In this document: piece by piece, positions 16,157-24,087 of the stretch
How positions within the stretch are numbered: the stretch's first letter is position 1
How the letters are laid out: every line of letters starts with the position of its first letter
Notes under the pieces: generated by a model
The model's database searches: none
What the model was told of the DNA's origin: nothing
What the model saw: only the letters and a program-made list of their open reading frames with translations
Made by a program: the position numbers and the translations under genes
Assembly (NCBI GenBank): GCA_023392595.1
Contig: JAEVYU010000057.1
Coordinates: 100,979 to 164,978 of the forward strand
Direction of reading: 5' to 3'
Origin: Bacillota bacterium
GTDB lineage: Bacteria; Bacillota; UBA4882; UBA8346
DNA length: 64,000 bases

Positions 16157-16909
16157 ATGAAAAAGCAAATGGAAAAAGAAGTTTTATCATCCTGGGAAAG
16201 TTGCATAAAAAAGTGCATACCGGAACAGTTATCATCTCCCCGGATTATTATCCCGAGAGGAACCAGTGAATTAACTGCTGATAGCGAATTGCTTATTTCC
16301 GTTTTTGAACCTGTGGTAAAGAGTATCCATCATTTCATAACAACAAACCATCTATTTTTATTGACGGATCCGGGTGGGAACCTATTAGCGGATATAGGCA
16401 CTAAAATGGCAAAAACATTCAATATTGAAACCGGAATGTCTTTTTCCGAAGAAAGCATTGGAACAAATGCTATTGCCCTGGCGATGAAACTTAAACAACC
16501 GGTTTATTTATTCCCGGAACAACATTATTGTAATTTCTTAAAAAAATGGCATTGTTACGCGGTTCCTTTAATTGTCAGAGGAGAAATAAAAGGATTCTTG
16601 GATATTTCCATTGTTGAGCAGGACATGAAAAAAGAATTCATGGCGATTGCTCAATTAGTGGCGGAGAAGGTGATGAATGAATATAGTGCCGCCGCTTCTC
16701 CGGGAATAAGTAAAGAAATAAACCTTAATTCTCACCAAGTGACTGTTTTAAAACTGCTTTCTCAAGGATTGACAGCAACTGCTGTGGCGCTAAAAATAGG
16801 AATCAGTGTAAATACAGTTAAGTATCATAAAAGGAAGATATTTAGGGAATTAGGGGTTCAGAGTATCGGAGAAGCGGTGGCGAAAGCAATTAATACAGGG
16901 TTGATATGA
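16157..16909 (+). CDS. GAF-domain regulator with LuxR-type HTH
   Basis: 250 aa. Residues about 40-175 form a GAF-like sensor, related to that of AcoR-type activators: FLLTDPGGNLLADIG, then SFSEESIGTNAIALAMKLKQ and a HYCNFLKKWHCYAVPL stretch. Residues about 190-250 are a LuxR-type HTH: LLSQGLTATAVALKIGISVN followed by TVKYHKRKIFRELGV. A ribosome binding site (TGGAGGA) precedes the ATG. It is the first gene before the ketosynthase cluster in the same direction, so it is a candidate pathway-specific activator. The ligand is unknown. Confidence 0.82.
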   Translation: MKKQMEKEVLSSWESCIKKCIPEQLSSPRIIIPRGTSELTADSELLISVFEPVVKSIHHFITTNHLFLLTDPGGNLLADIGTKMAKTFNIETGMSFSEESIGTNAIALAMKLKQPVYLFPEQHYCNFLKKWHCYAVPLIVRGEIKGFLDISIVEQDMKKEFMAIAQLVAEKVMNEYSAAASPGISKEINLNSHQVTVLKLLSQGLTATAVALKIGISVNTVKYHKRKIFRELGVQSIGEAVAKAINTGLI

Positions 16910-17150
16910 AAAATGACAAAAGGTAATAGTATTAATTTATATGGTTTTGTTAATTTATCAATTTTCAGGTGATTATGTTATCTAGGAGTAATTTTGGTTA
17001 AATATACAATTAAGAGTCAAGCACTATCCTTTCGGGTAATGTTTGATTGATTTATATAAAACTATCTAAATGAATAGTGGAAAAATAATCCATAATTTGA
17101 TAAATTTAAAATAAAGTACGCTGTAATAAAAAAACGGAGTGACAACGAAA

Positions 17151-18155
17151 ATGTATATTTTAGTTACGGGCGCCACTGGATTTATTGGAAAAAGATTGAT
17201 TAAGTATTTGGTTGAAGAAAAAAGAGCAGTCCGTTGTTTAGTTAGAGAAACTAGTGATACTGGTGATTTGCTAAAATTGAAGGTTGATATTGTCAAAGGC
17301 GATCTCAACAACATCAGTTCATTGAAAAAGGCGATGAATCAAGTATCAGTTATATATCATTTGGCTGCTAATTCTCACCCAAGTCTGGTAAAATCATCTA
17401 AAATATACCAACGGACAAATGTTGAAGGTACGCGCAATTTATTGGAAGCGGCTTGCCAAACCGATGTCCAAAAAATAGTACTAATGAGTTCTATTGCCGC
17501 CACCGGACCATCTCGGAATGGGAAACCTCTTACGGAGAAAAGTGATAGAAATCCAATTACTTATTATGGGCGAAGTAAGGTTGCTGTTGAGGATTTAGCA
17601 AAGGAATACCAGGAAAAAAAAGGTCTTCCGATCGTTGTGATCCGTCCGCCGATGGTATATGGGATAGGGGATAAAGATTGGCTAAACTTTTTTAAACTTA
17701 TTTATCAGTGTGCCTTAAAAGATCAAGTTTTACCCATTCCAGGGGATCATCGCAACTTATTTGACTTCTGCTATGTGGATAATTTAATTTCCGGTTTGAT
17801 TGCCGCGGAAAAATCAGGAAATACCGTTGGTAGGACTTATTTTATTTCAGATACCCGTCCATACCAGTTGAAAGAGATAATTTCGGCAGTTATTCGTGAA
17901 TTTGGGACAGTTTACCCGAAGAAAAACTGGCCAAAGTGGTTTGCAATATCTCTAGCAACGTTATTGGAAGGAATGGGTCGCCTTTTTCGGTTTGATCCCC
18001 CTTTAGCTCGCAGAGATGTCAAATGGATGACGACAAATTACTGGGTTTGCGATTGCTCGAAGGCGAAAAAGGAATTCGGTTATAGCCCTCCATTCACATT
18101 GAATGATGGAATCAAATCAACCCTTTCCTGGGCAAAAAATGAAAATCTAATCTAA
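17151..18155 (+). CDS. NAD(P)-dependent epimerase/dehydratase (extended SDR, 3-beta-HSD-like)
   Basis: 334 aa. The N-terminal Rossmann motif is VTGATGFIGKRLIKYL, with the nicotinamide site YYGRSKVAVE (YxxxK) and an upstream SS of the catalytic triad (MSSIAATGP). IRPPMVYGIGDKDWLNFFKL resembles 3-beta-hydroxysteroid dehydrogenase-like enzymes, which oxidise or reduce hydroxyl/keto groups on hydrophobic substrates. In the cluster it may act as the tailoring ketoreductase. ATG 17151 is taken as start; GTG 17139 abuts the GGAG. The three SRPBCC genes follow it in the same direction. Confidence 0.9.
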   Translation: MYILVTGATGFIGKRLIKYLVEEKRAVRCLVRETSDTGDLLKLKVDIVKGDLNNISSLKKAMNQVSVIYHLAANSHPSLVKSSKIYQRTNVEGTRNLLEAACQTDVQKIVLMSSIAATGPSRNGKPLTEKSDRNPITYYGRSKVAVEDLAKEYQEKKGLPIVVIRPPMVYGIGDKDWLNFFKLIYQCALKDQVLPIPGDHRNLFDFCYVDNLISGLIAAEKSGNTVGRTYFISDTRPYQLKEIISAVIREFGTVYPKKNWPKWFAISLATLLEGMGRLFRFDPPLARRDVKWMTTNYWVCDCSKAKKEFGYSPPFTLNDGIKSTLSWAKNENLI

Positions 18156-18209
18156 AGGACTAACTGAAGATTAGATCTTATAAATACTGACTCGGAAGGG
18201 GGATTGAAA

Positions 18210-18668
18210 ATGATTCACACTGTAGTTAATAAGAGAAAGATCATTGCAGATCCGAAACTACTTTTTCAATTAATTATCGATTGTGAGAAGTGGCCGGACT
18301 TTGTGCCTGAGTGTTTAAGCGTCAAGATTCTGAAACGGGAAGGACAAAATTATTTGCGCCATTTGAAAAGCCGGGTAAGTGGTAAGGTCGTAGAGATGGA
18401 CACTTATTGTGAGATATTTACGAACGAGTTGAAAATGAAATTCCGGCAAATATCAAGTCCTTGGCCTTTAAAATCCAATGAAGGCGAATGGTATCTTGTA
18501 AAAAAAGATGGAAAGACGGTTGAAATGGTGCTGATCCACCGATTTGAGAATAAATATGGTTTGCTTGGTGATTTATTCGCCAGTTTAATTATGTCTCCGT
18601 TTTTTATTCACAAACATGGCGAATTTGTTTTGAATGCTTTTGAACGTAAGATGCAGAAAGTAGGATAG
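18210..18668 (+). CDS. SRPBCC-fold polyketide cyclase/aromatase-like protein 1
   Basis: 152 aa with the START/Bet v1-like helix-grip signature: KIIADPKLLFQLIIDCEKWP followed by DFVPECLSVKIL, the usual v-fxlv-D-ekwP-xf-p start of the polyketide cyclase/CoQ10-like families. The C-terminal long helix (HKHGEFVLNAFERKMQKV) closes the hydrophobic cavity. Proteins of this kind fold and aromatise poly-beta-keto chains in type II polyketide pathways, or bind quinones. The ATG at 18210 has AAGGGGG upstream. Two more SRPBCC genes follow directly. Confidence 0.8.
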   Translation: MIHTVVNKRKIIADPKLLFQLIIDCEKWPDFVPECLSVKILKREGQNYLRHLKSRVSGKVVEMDTYCEIFTNELKMKFRQISSPWPLKSNEGEWYLVKKDGKTVEMVLIHRFENKYGLLGDLFASLIMSPFFIHKHGEFVLNAFERKMQKVG

Positions 18669-18697
18669 CCTATTTATTGAAAGGGAGAGTGAACTTT

Positions 18698-19153
18698 TTG
18701 TATGAGACAAGCAGTCAAATTAATATTAAGGCCCCTGTAAATAAGGTTTATGGAGCCGTTAAAGATGTGTCCAAATGGCCAGAGATCTTTCCGCCCTGCC
18801 AGTCAGTCAATATTGAAAGTGAAAGCGATAATGAGTTAATTATGAAAATAACGGCCCTAACAAAAGGAAGACTTTTTTCATGGCTATCTATCCGAAAGGC
18901 GGATGATCGAAATTATAGGGTGAATTTTCAACAGCTCGAACCTGTTACACCGCTGATTTATATGTCCGGTTCGTGGAACTGTGAAGTTTGCGGGGATAAT
19001 ACCCGTGTTGAATTGATTCATACTTTCGATCTAAAATCCCTCCGGTTTAAACGCATCCTTGCTTGGGTAATCAAGTGTTTTTTCATTAATTCAAACAGCG
19101 TTAGGGAATTAAGAGGCTTAAAAACATATCTTGAAAGGGGGAAATGTAAATGA
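18698..19153 (+). CDS. SRPBCC-fold polyketide cyclase/aromatase-like protein 2
   Basis: About 151 aa. INIKAPVNKVYGAVKDVSKW followed by PEIFPPCQSVNIESE repeats the signature of its neighbour. The start is uncertain: TTG 18698 lies ten bases after GGGAG, while TTG 18677 and GTG 18689 are in frame. Its stop overlaps the start of the next gene (ATGA), so translation of the two is probably coupled. Sequence divergence from proteins 1 and 3 suggests separate roles, such as different ring closures. Confidence 0.75.
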   Translation: MYETSSQINIKAPVNKVYGAVKDVSKWPEIFPPCQSVNIESESDNELIMKITALTKGRLFSWLSIRKADDRNYRVNFQQLEPVTPLIYMSGSWNCEVCGDNTRVELIHTFDLKSLRFKRILAWVIKCFFINSNSVRELRGLKTYLERGKCK

Positions 19154-20094
19154 AGTTTCGGCATTATTTTTTGGTGAATGCTCCAGTTGAAAAGGTTTAT
19201 CATTTTTTATATACAATCCGAAAATGGCCCGATTGGTTGCCACATTGCCAGGAAATACGAATTAAATCGGAAAATTCCGATCATCAACATCTGATTATGG
19301 TTATCAAGAAAAAAGCGGGAATGGAAGAAATTGAAACCATCCGTACATTTAAGCCCGATAAATGCATTGCCTATACCCAACCCCATCCGCCTAAGCCGTT
19401 GAGGATTCATGATGGACAATGGATTCTGAATCCGGTTGATAAGGGGACAATCATTGAATCGGTACATGAAATTAAAGCTGGGAATTGGATTTTAGGCGGA
19501 TTCATTCCTTTTATGGTCTGGCATTTTTTTATCAAAAAGAATAGTTTATTGACCTTGCAATCGGCTAAACTAAGCCTTGAAGACTCAGGCAAAGTAATTC
19601 CTAATTCCTGCTACTTAGAGCATTCCATAGATTTTTTAATGCCCCTCGAAGAAGCCTTTCAAACGATTGGCGACCCAACTTTATGGCCAATTTTATTTCC
19701 AACAGCGATCAATGTAAAAGTTTTACGTAAAGAATCTGACCTTATTGAATTTGAATTATGGGAATATGTTGGGAAAAAGCCGTTTTTTTCACATATCCAT
19801 TTTCATATCAATCAGGAAAAACATCAGATATGGTATCGCCATTATCCCCCTTCATTTCCATTGAAAGATATGATTATCCGCTGGAATTTTGAAGATGTCG
19901 ATAATGGGCGCACACGGTTTACGATTTCCCGGGAGTACCGATTACAAATTCCTTTTCTGGGGAAATTGATCGGGAAAACATTTGTTAAAAAAATTATTAA
20001 TCATCATGTACGGGATTATCACAATGATTTGAAAGTTTTTGTCAAAATTTTTAATATCAACAAATGGTTGGGAGAAAAAGAAATCGCAGTATAA
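19150..20094 (+). CDS. Di-domain SRPBCC cyclase/aromatase-like protein
   Basis: 314 aa made of two SRPBCC domains. The first (residues about 5-145) starts YFLVNAPVEKVYHFLYTIRK followed by WPDWLPHCQEIRI. The second (about 158-300) starts EHSIDFLMPLEEAFQTIGDP followed by TLWPILFPTAINV. This architecture is that of di-domain aromatase/cyclases of reducing type II polyketide pathways, although those are larger in actinomycetes. It overlaps the preceding gene by ATGA and precedes the ketosynthase pair by 26 bp. All three SRPBCC genes thus sit in one transcription unit with the ketosynthases. Confidence 0.8.
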   Translation: MKFRHYFLVNAPVEKVYHFLYTIRKWPDWLPHCQEIRIKSENSDHQHLIMVIKKKAGMEEIETIRTFKPDKCIAYTQPHPPKPLRIHDGQWILNPVDKGTIIESVHEIKAGNWILGGFIPFMVWHFFIKKNSLLTLQSAKLSLEDSGKVIPNSCYLEHSIDFLMPLEEAFQTIGDPTLWPILFPTAINVKVLRKESDLIEFELWEYVGKKPFFSHIHFHINQEKHQIWYRHYPPSFPLKDMIIRWNFEDVDNGRTRFTISREYRLQIPFLGKLIGKTFVKKIINHHVRDYHNDLKVFVKIFNINKWLGEKEIAV

Positions 20095-20120
20095 AGTGAA
20101 TTTTGTCGGGAGGAGAATCC

Positions 20121-21401
20121 ATGGGTAACAATCGGGTGGCTATCACGGGTTTGGGTGTTGTTTCATCAATGGGGCTTTCTGTAAATGAGTGGTGGAAAAA
20201 TTTAATCAAGGGAGAAAGCAAAATAGGCATATTGGATTGGTTGCAACTGGGTGATGAGATTACACCTTTGGGCGCAGAGGTAAAAAATTTTGACTTTGAG
20301 AAATTGTTTGATCAGGCTGATTTATATAAAGATTACCTTGACAAAAGTATGGAATTTGGTTTTGTGGCGGCCAAGGAAGCGTATGATGATGCGCAGTTGG
20401 GCTCTTACCGTCATTTGATTGATCCGGATCGTTTCGGCGTATATATTGGTTCTACAACCGGCGGGATTGTTTCCGCATTTGGCGATGCGGAGAAATTTGT
20501 CGCAACGAATGAACCTTCTTCGGTGGATTATAATATTATCTATAAATTTCCTCCGGGTTCATGGTCCGCTCTATTAGCACATTATTTCAATGCCTGTGGA
20601 CCTTCTAAAAGTGTTGGGACGAGTTGCTATGCCGGAGGTGAGTCTGTGGGAACCTGCTATCGGGATATTAAGGATGGTCTTTTAGATGTTGCAATTGTCG
20701 GCGGTTTGGATGCTCCAATTATTGTAACCAATTACCTAAGCTTTTATTTGATTGGTGCTACTTCAAAATGGCAGGGCAATCCAAGCGAAGGCTGCCGACC
20801 GTTCTCCAAAGATCGGGAAGGGATGGTTTTTGGTGAAGGAGCTGCATTTTTCGTATTGGAAAATTTAGAGAGTGCCTTAAAACGAAACGCTAAAATTTAT
20901 GCTGAGATTGTCGGGTACAGTGCGACAAGTGACGGTGACAATATGGTTCATCCTTCGGAGGAAGGGATCCGGTACGGTAATGCCATTTCCCAGGCTTTAA
21001 ACGAAGCCGGGATTGCCGCCGATCAAATAGCCTATGTAAGTTGTCATGGGACAGGTACGCAAGCAAATGATAAGGCCGAAGTGAAAGCGATTAAAAACGC
21101 CTTGGGCGAACATTCGTATGAGTTGTGTATCAGTTCGATAAAATCAATGATTGGACATAGTTTTGGCGGAGCTACGGCGCTTGAGATTTTAGGTTTGGTA
21201 AAAAGCCTTCAAACGAAAATTGCTCCTCCAACTGCCAATTATCATATTCAAGATCCGGAATGTGATTTGGACTGTGTACCGATTCGTGCGCGTAAACTGA
21301 AAAATTGTAGTTATGTTTTAAAAACCGCCACCGGTTTTGGAGGTTCGAACATGGCGATGATCATCAAGAATTGGGATGGAAAAGGAGTGTGTATTGCATG
21401 A
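20121..21401 (+). CDS. Beta-ketoacyl synthase, KSalpha-like (catalytic)
   Basis: 426 aa with a complete thiolase-fold KAS active site: Cys169 in VGTSCYAGGESVG, His309 in SCHGTGTQAND and His346 in SSIKSMIGHSFGG. The PFSKDREGMVFGEGAAFFVL segment is typical of FabF/KSalpha. The sequence around the Cys (TSCYAGGE) differs from the ACSTGTHA of ordinary FabF, including the second FabF in this window, so it is a specialised synthase. It catalyses decarboxylative condensation of malonyl-ACP with the growing acyl chain. The start is ATG 20121 behind GGGAGGAG. Its stop overlaps the KSbeta start, as is usual for type II polyketide KS pairs. Confidence 0.88.
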   Translation: MGNNRVAITGLGVVSSMGLSVNEWWKNLIKGESKIGILDWLQLGDEITPLGAEVKNFDFEKLFDQADLYKDYLDKSMEFGFVAAKEAYDDAQLGSYRHLIDPDRFGVYIGSTTGGIVSAFGDAEKFVATNEPSSVDYNIIYKFPPGSWSALLAHYFNACGPSKSVGTSCYAGGESVGTCYRDIKDGLLDVAIVGGLDAPIIVTNYLSFYLIGATSKWQGNPSEGCRPFSKDREGMVFGEGAAFFVLENLESALKRNAKIYAEIVGYSATSDGDNMVHPSEEGIRYGNAISQALNEAGIAADQIAYVSCHGTGTQANDKAEVKAIKNALGEHSYELCISSIKSMIGHSFGGATALEILGLVKSLQTKIAPPTANYHIQDPECDLDCVPIRARKLKNCSYVLKTATGFGGSNMAMIIKNWDGKGVCIA

Positions 21402-22633
21402 GCAAAGTTGTTATATCCGGAATTGGTTTGGTAACTCCCGGCCAATGTGAAAATGAAGATGTCTGGCAATACCTTATCCATAAAAAGAATTTGTTTCAAT
21501 GTAAAACCTTCAGTGATCAAGAGCAAATCGTTATCGGTCAATTGCCGGAATTTAATCTGGAAGGTTATCAGTTGATTGAGAAGAAAAAATTTCGCTATTT
21601 GGACAAGCAGGTTCTTTATGTTCTTATTGCGACAATCAAAGCGATGCGGGATGCCGGCTTAGAGGCACTCATACTGAATAAGGTTATAAATCTGGAAAAG
21701 GTTGGCGCTGTCATGGGTAGTATGACGGCCCAGATGGAATTCGGTTTGGAACAGGTCAAAAAGGTCGTTAACGAAAATTCTTTTCGGATCTCTCCTATGA
21801 CCGGTGTTGCTTTTTATTTTGGGGCGAGTGTTGGGGAGATTTCGGTGATGTTAAAGACTAAAGGTGAGAATTGTGCAGTTTTATCCGGTTCCAGTGCCTC
21901 GATTGACGGTATAATGCTGGCTTCGGATATGATAAAAAGAGGGAACAACAATGTTGTATTTGTGGGTGCCGGTGAAAACATCGTATTTGAAGTGTTTTTC
22001 AACGCATTTACCCATTATAAAAAAATGGCCCGCAATCATTATACTCCTTATGATGTGCAGCGGGAAGGCTGTTTCCTTTCCAATGGAGGCGGGGTTGTTG
22101 TTATTGAAAATGCGGTTCACGCTGAAGGGCGCCATGCTCCCATTTATGGAGAAGTTTTAAGCTACCAAACTTTAAACGCCGCCCGATGTTTTTTCGAAAT
22201 CAATGAGGAACTGAGGATCTATACAGAGAAAGTTATCTTGAAATGCCTAAAGGAATCCGGTCTGAATATGGATGAAATTGACTTGGTTATCCCTACTGCC
22301 GAAGGCTCGGTTGATGGTGATTTTTATGAAATGTTGGCAATTCGAAACATTTTTAGAGGAAAAAAGAACTTTGTTTACAGCCCGAAATTGGTTTTGGGGC
22401 ATTGTTTGAGTTTTAACACGATTGTTGATACCTTTGCAGGAATCATGGCAATGAAAAACAACGTGATTCCTCCCCACCCTGTAACGATTCACTCGCCGGA
22501 CCCCGAATTCGATGATATGTTAGTCGGGATAAGCCCCGTAACAAAGCCTGTAAAAAATGTCTTAATCCTTCACCGTAATTTTACGGACAGTAAGATAAGC
22601 GGCCTAATCGTTAGTCATTATAATCATGAATGA
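21398..22633 (+). CDS. Ketosynthase-like chain-length factor, KSbeta (no catalytic Cys)
   Basis: 411 aa. The fold is that of a ketoacyl synthase (VVISGIGLVTPG at the start, EGCFLSNGGGVVVIENAVHA later) but the nucleophile is lost. CAVLSGSSASIDGI aligns with SAVSACSTGTHAIG, placing Ser165 at the Cys position. The first His motif HGTGT is replaced by PTAEGS, while GH in KLVLGHCLSF is kept. This pattern fits a chain-length factor, which pairs with KSalpha to set polyketide length. Actinomycete versions carry Gln at this position. ATG 21398 overlaps the KSalpha stop (ATGA) and AAAAGGAG is upstream. Confidence 0.85.
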   Translation: MSKVVISGIGLVTPGQCENEDVWQYLIHKKNLFQCKTFSDQEQIVIGQLPEFNLEGYQLIEKKKFRYLDKQVLYVLIATIKAMRDAGLEALILNKVINLEKVGAVMGSMTAQMEFGLEQVKKVVNENSFRISPMTGVAFYFGASVGEISVMLKTKGENCAVLSGSSASIDGIMLASDMIKRGNNNVVFVGAGENIVFEVFFNAFTHYKKMARNHYTPYDVQREGCFLSNGGGVVVIENAVHAEGRHAPIYGEVLSYQTLNAARCFFEINEELRIYTEKVILKCLKESGLNMDEIDLVIPTAEGSVDGDFYEMLAIRNIFRGKKNFVYSPKLVLGHCLSFNTIVDTFAGIMAMKNNVIPPHPVTIHSPDPEFDDMLVGISPVTKPVKNVLILHRNFTDSKISGLIVSHYNHE

Positions 22634-22644
22634 GGGACTTCGCG

Positions 22645-23460
22645 ATGGAGAAGATTATTGATTTAAGTGTTACATTAGAGCCGGGAATTATTTCGGAAGA
22701 AGTCCCGGTGAAAATACGTTATATCAATCATCAGACCGGTGCTTTGCTGCTAGGTCTGGGTATTTCTGCATCCGGCAGAAATATTTTTTGCAAATTGATG
22801 AATCTAGGAAGAAGTTTTTTATCCGGACAACTACTGACTCCAAAAGATTTTCCCCAAAAAAGAGGATTATCAACAGAGATCATTACGCTTGGGAGCCATA
22901 CGGGGACTCATGTCGATGCGCCATACCACTACGGTCCCGATCTACCCAGCATTGAAGAAGCTGAATTAGACGTTTTTTATAGTGACGGGGTTTTATTGGA
23001 CTTTAGTGAGAGGCCGTTAGGAAGCAATATTTTTTATCAGGAGGTTATTCGAAAACTGTCGGAAATTAATTACCGGATAAAACCGAATGATATCATATTA
23101 ATCCGAACAGGTTCAGACCGTTATTGGGGAACGGAGGATTTCACCACAAAATATTTTGGCCTTTCCTGTGAAGCGTTGGCATACCTTTTAGAATCGGGCG
23201 TGAGGCTTATTGGAACGGATGCTTTCGGACTTGATGCGCCTTTTCGGGAAATGCACGCGAACTATTTTAAAAATGGCAATAATATCGACTATCTCTGGCC
23301 GGCACATTTCTATGGCCGTAAGAAACCCTATTATATGATAGAAAAATTGACCAATCTAAATTCACTCCCAAAGCCCTATGGATTTAAAATTGCCGCATTC
23401 CCTATCAAAATAAAAAAGTCAAGTGCCTCTTGGGCCCGGGTTGTCGCCATCTGCGACTAA
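22645..23460 (+). CDS. PF04199-type putative cyclase / metal-dependent hydrolase
   Basis: About 271 aa. The metal-site motif HTGTHVDAPYHYG (HxGTHxDxPxH) is complete, and GVRLIGTDAFGLDAPF is the matching C-terminal motif. The family includes kynurenine formamidase and putative cyclases found in polyketide antibiotic clusters. ATG 22645 has GAGGGA eight bases before it. An ATG at 22630, overlapping the KSbeta stop, is also possible. Either way the gene is coupled to the ketosynthase operon. In this context I favour a ring-closure or hydrolysis step on the polyketide over tryptophan catabolism, because no kyn genes are nearby. Confidence 0.82.
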   Translation: MEKIIDLSVTLEPGIISEEVPVKIRYINHQTGALLLGLGISASGRNIFCKLMNLGRSFLSGQLLTPKDFPQKRGLSTEIITLGSHTGTHVDAPYHYGPDLPSIEEAELDVFYSDGVLLDFSERPLGSNIFYQEVIRKLSEINYRIKPNDIILIRTGSDRYWGTEDFTTKYFGLSCEALAYLLESGVRLIGTDAFGLDAPFREMHANYFKNGNNIDYLWPAHFYGRKKPYYMIEKLTNLNSLPKPYGFKIAAFPIKIKKSSASWARVVAICD

Positions 23461-23500
23461 CTGATGTTCCTTTTGGTTCGAAGCGAAAAAAGATTTTAAA

Positions 23501-23528
23501 TTGACAAATTGGTTTAGTTACTATACAA
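23501..23528 (+). promoter_or_regulatory. Promoter and operator of the marR-like gene (leaderless)
   Basis: TTGACA at 23501-23506 and TATACA at 23523-23528 are 16 bp apart. The ATG at 23536 begins about where transcription would start, and there is no ribosome binding site, so the mRNA is probably leaderless. The promoter is overlapped by TTGGTTTAGTTACTATACAA (23509-23528), which resembles the palindrome at 24022-24046. Confidence 0.65.
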
Positions 23529-23535
23529 TTTTATT

Positions 23536-24009
23536 ATGGAACTAAATCGAGCGGAGATTCATATTGTCATTCAAAAATTTTTTCGAGTCGTCAATTTGTT
23601 AAACACCTTGGAAAATACGCCGAAAGATTTTGGAACTGGAAGTTTGTTACGGTATCCGGAGGTTCATTTAATTGAGGCGGTTGGAGAAGGCGGCGGGTTG
23701 AATATTACCCAATTAGCAAAAAAGTTGGGTGTAACAAAGGGGGCTATTTCACAGATGGCCCAGAAAATAATCGAAAAAAATTTAATTCGTAAAGTAAAAG
23801 AGGCGGATAATGACAAGGAAATTATTCTTGAACTGACGCCGTTAGGGATGAAGGTTTTTAATGCGCATCAATCCTTCAACCAAGAGATTTATCAAGAATT
23901 TGGTAAAACCTTATCGTCAGAGGATATTCAAGTTTTTGAGGGAATTTTGGAAAAAATTGAAGCAGATTTGACCAAGTATATCGCTTATTTTAGTGATATG
24001 GATAAATAA
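23536..24009 (+). CDS. MarR-family regulator
   Basis: 157 aa. The winged HTH is LNITQLAKKLGVTKGAISQM followed by AQKIIEKNLIRKVKEADND and KEIILELTPLGMKVF. It lies between the ketosynthase unit and the outer-membrane/ABC unit. Related operator-like palindromes lie in its own promoter and in front of the next gene, so it probably represses itself and the export operon, with the pathway product a possible ligand. Confidence 0.87.
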   Translation: MELNRAEIHIVIQKFFRVVNLLNTLENTPKDFGTGSLLRYPEVHLIEAVGEGGGLNITQLAKKLGVTKGAISQMAQKIIEKNLIRKVKEADNDKEIILELTPLGMKVFNAHQSFNQEIYQEFGKTLSSEDIQVFEGILEKIEADLTKYIAYFSDMDK

Positions 24010-24021
24010 ATTTTTTTAAAA

Positions 24022-24046
24022 ATTTTGTTTAGTTGATAAACAAAAT
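24022..24046. promoter_or_regulatory. MarR operator upstream of the export operon
   Basis: ATTTTGTTTA and TAAACAAAAT form perfect 10-bp arms around a 5-bp spacer. The core TTTAGTT matches that of the sequence overlapping the marR promoter. It lies 41 bp before the outer-membrane protein gene. Confidence 0.7.
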
Positions 24047-24087
24047 AATAAAATATTACTCCGACTAAGTGTTAGGAGAGATATAGA

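Noticed and set aside
21371..21397. Longer N-terminus for KSbeta
   Set aside because: ATG 21398 has the ribosome binding site, gives the typical N-terminal beta strand and overlaps the upstream stop; the extension has no homology.
22630..23460. Kynurenine formamidase (tryptophan catabolism)
   Set aside because: The metal motif is shared, but no other kynurenine-pathway gene is near and the gene is coupled to ketosynthases; I call it a cyclase-family protein instead.
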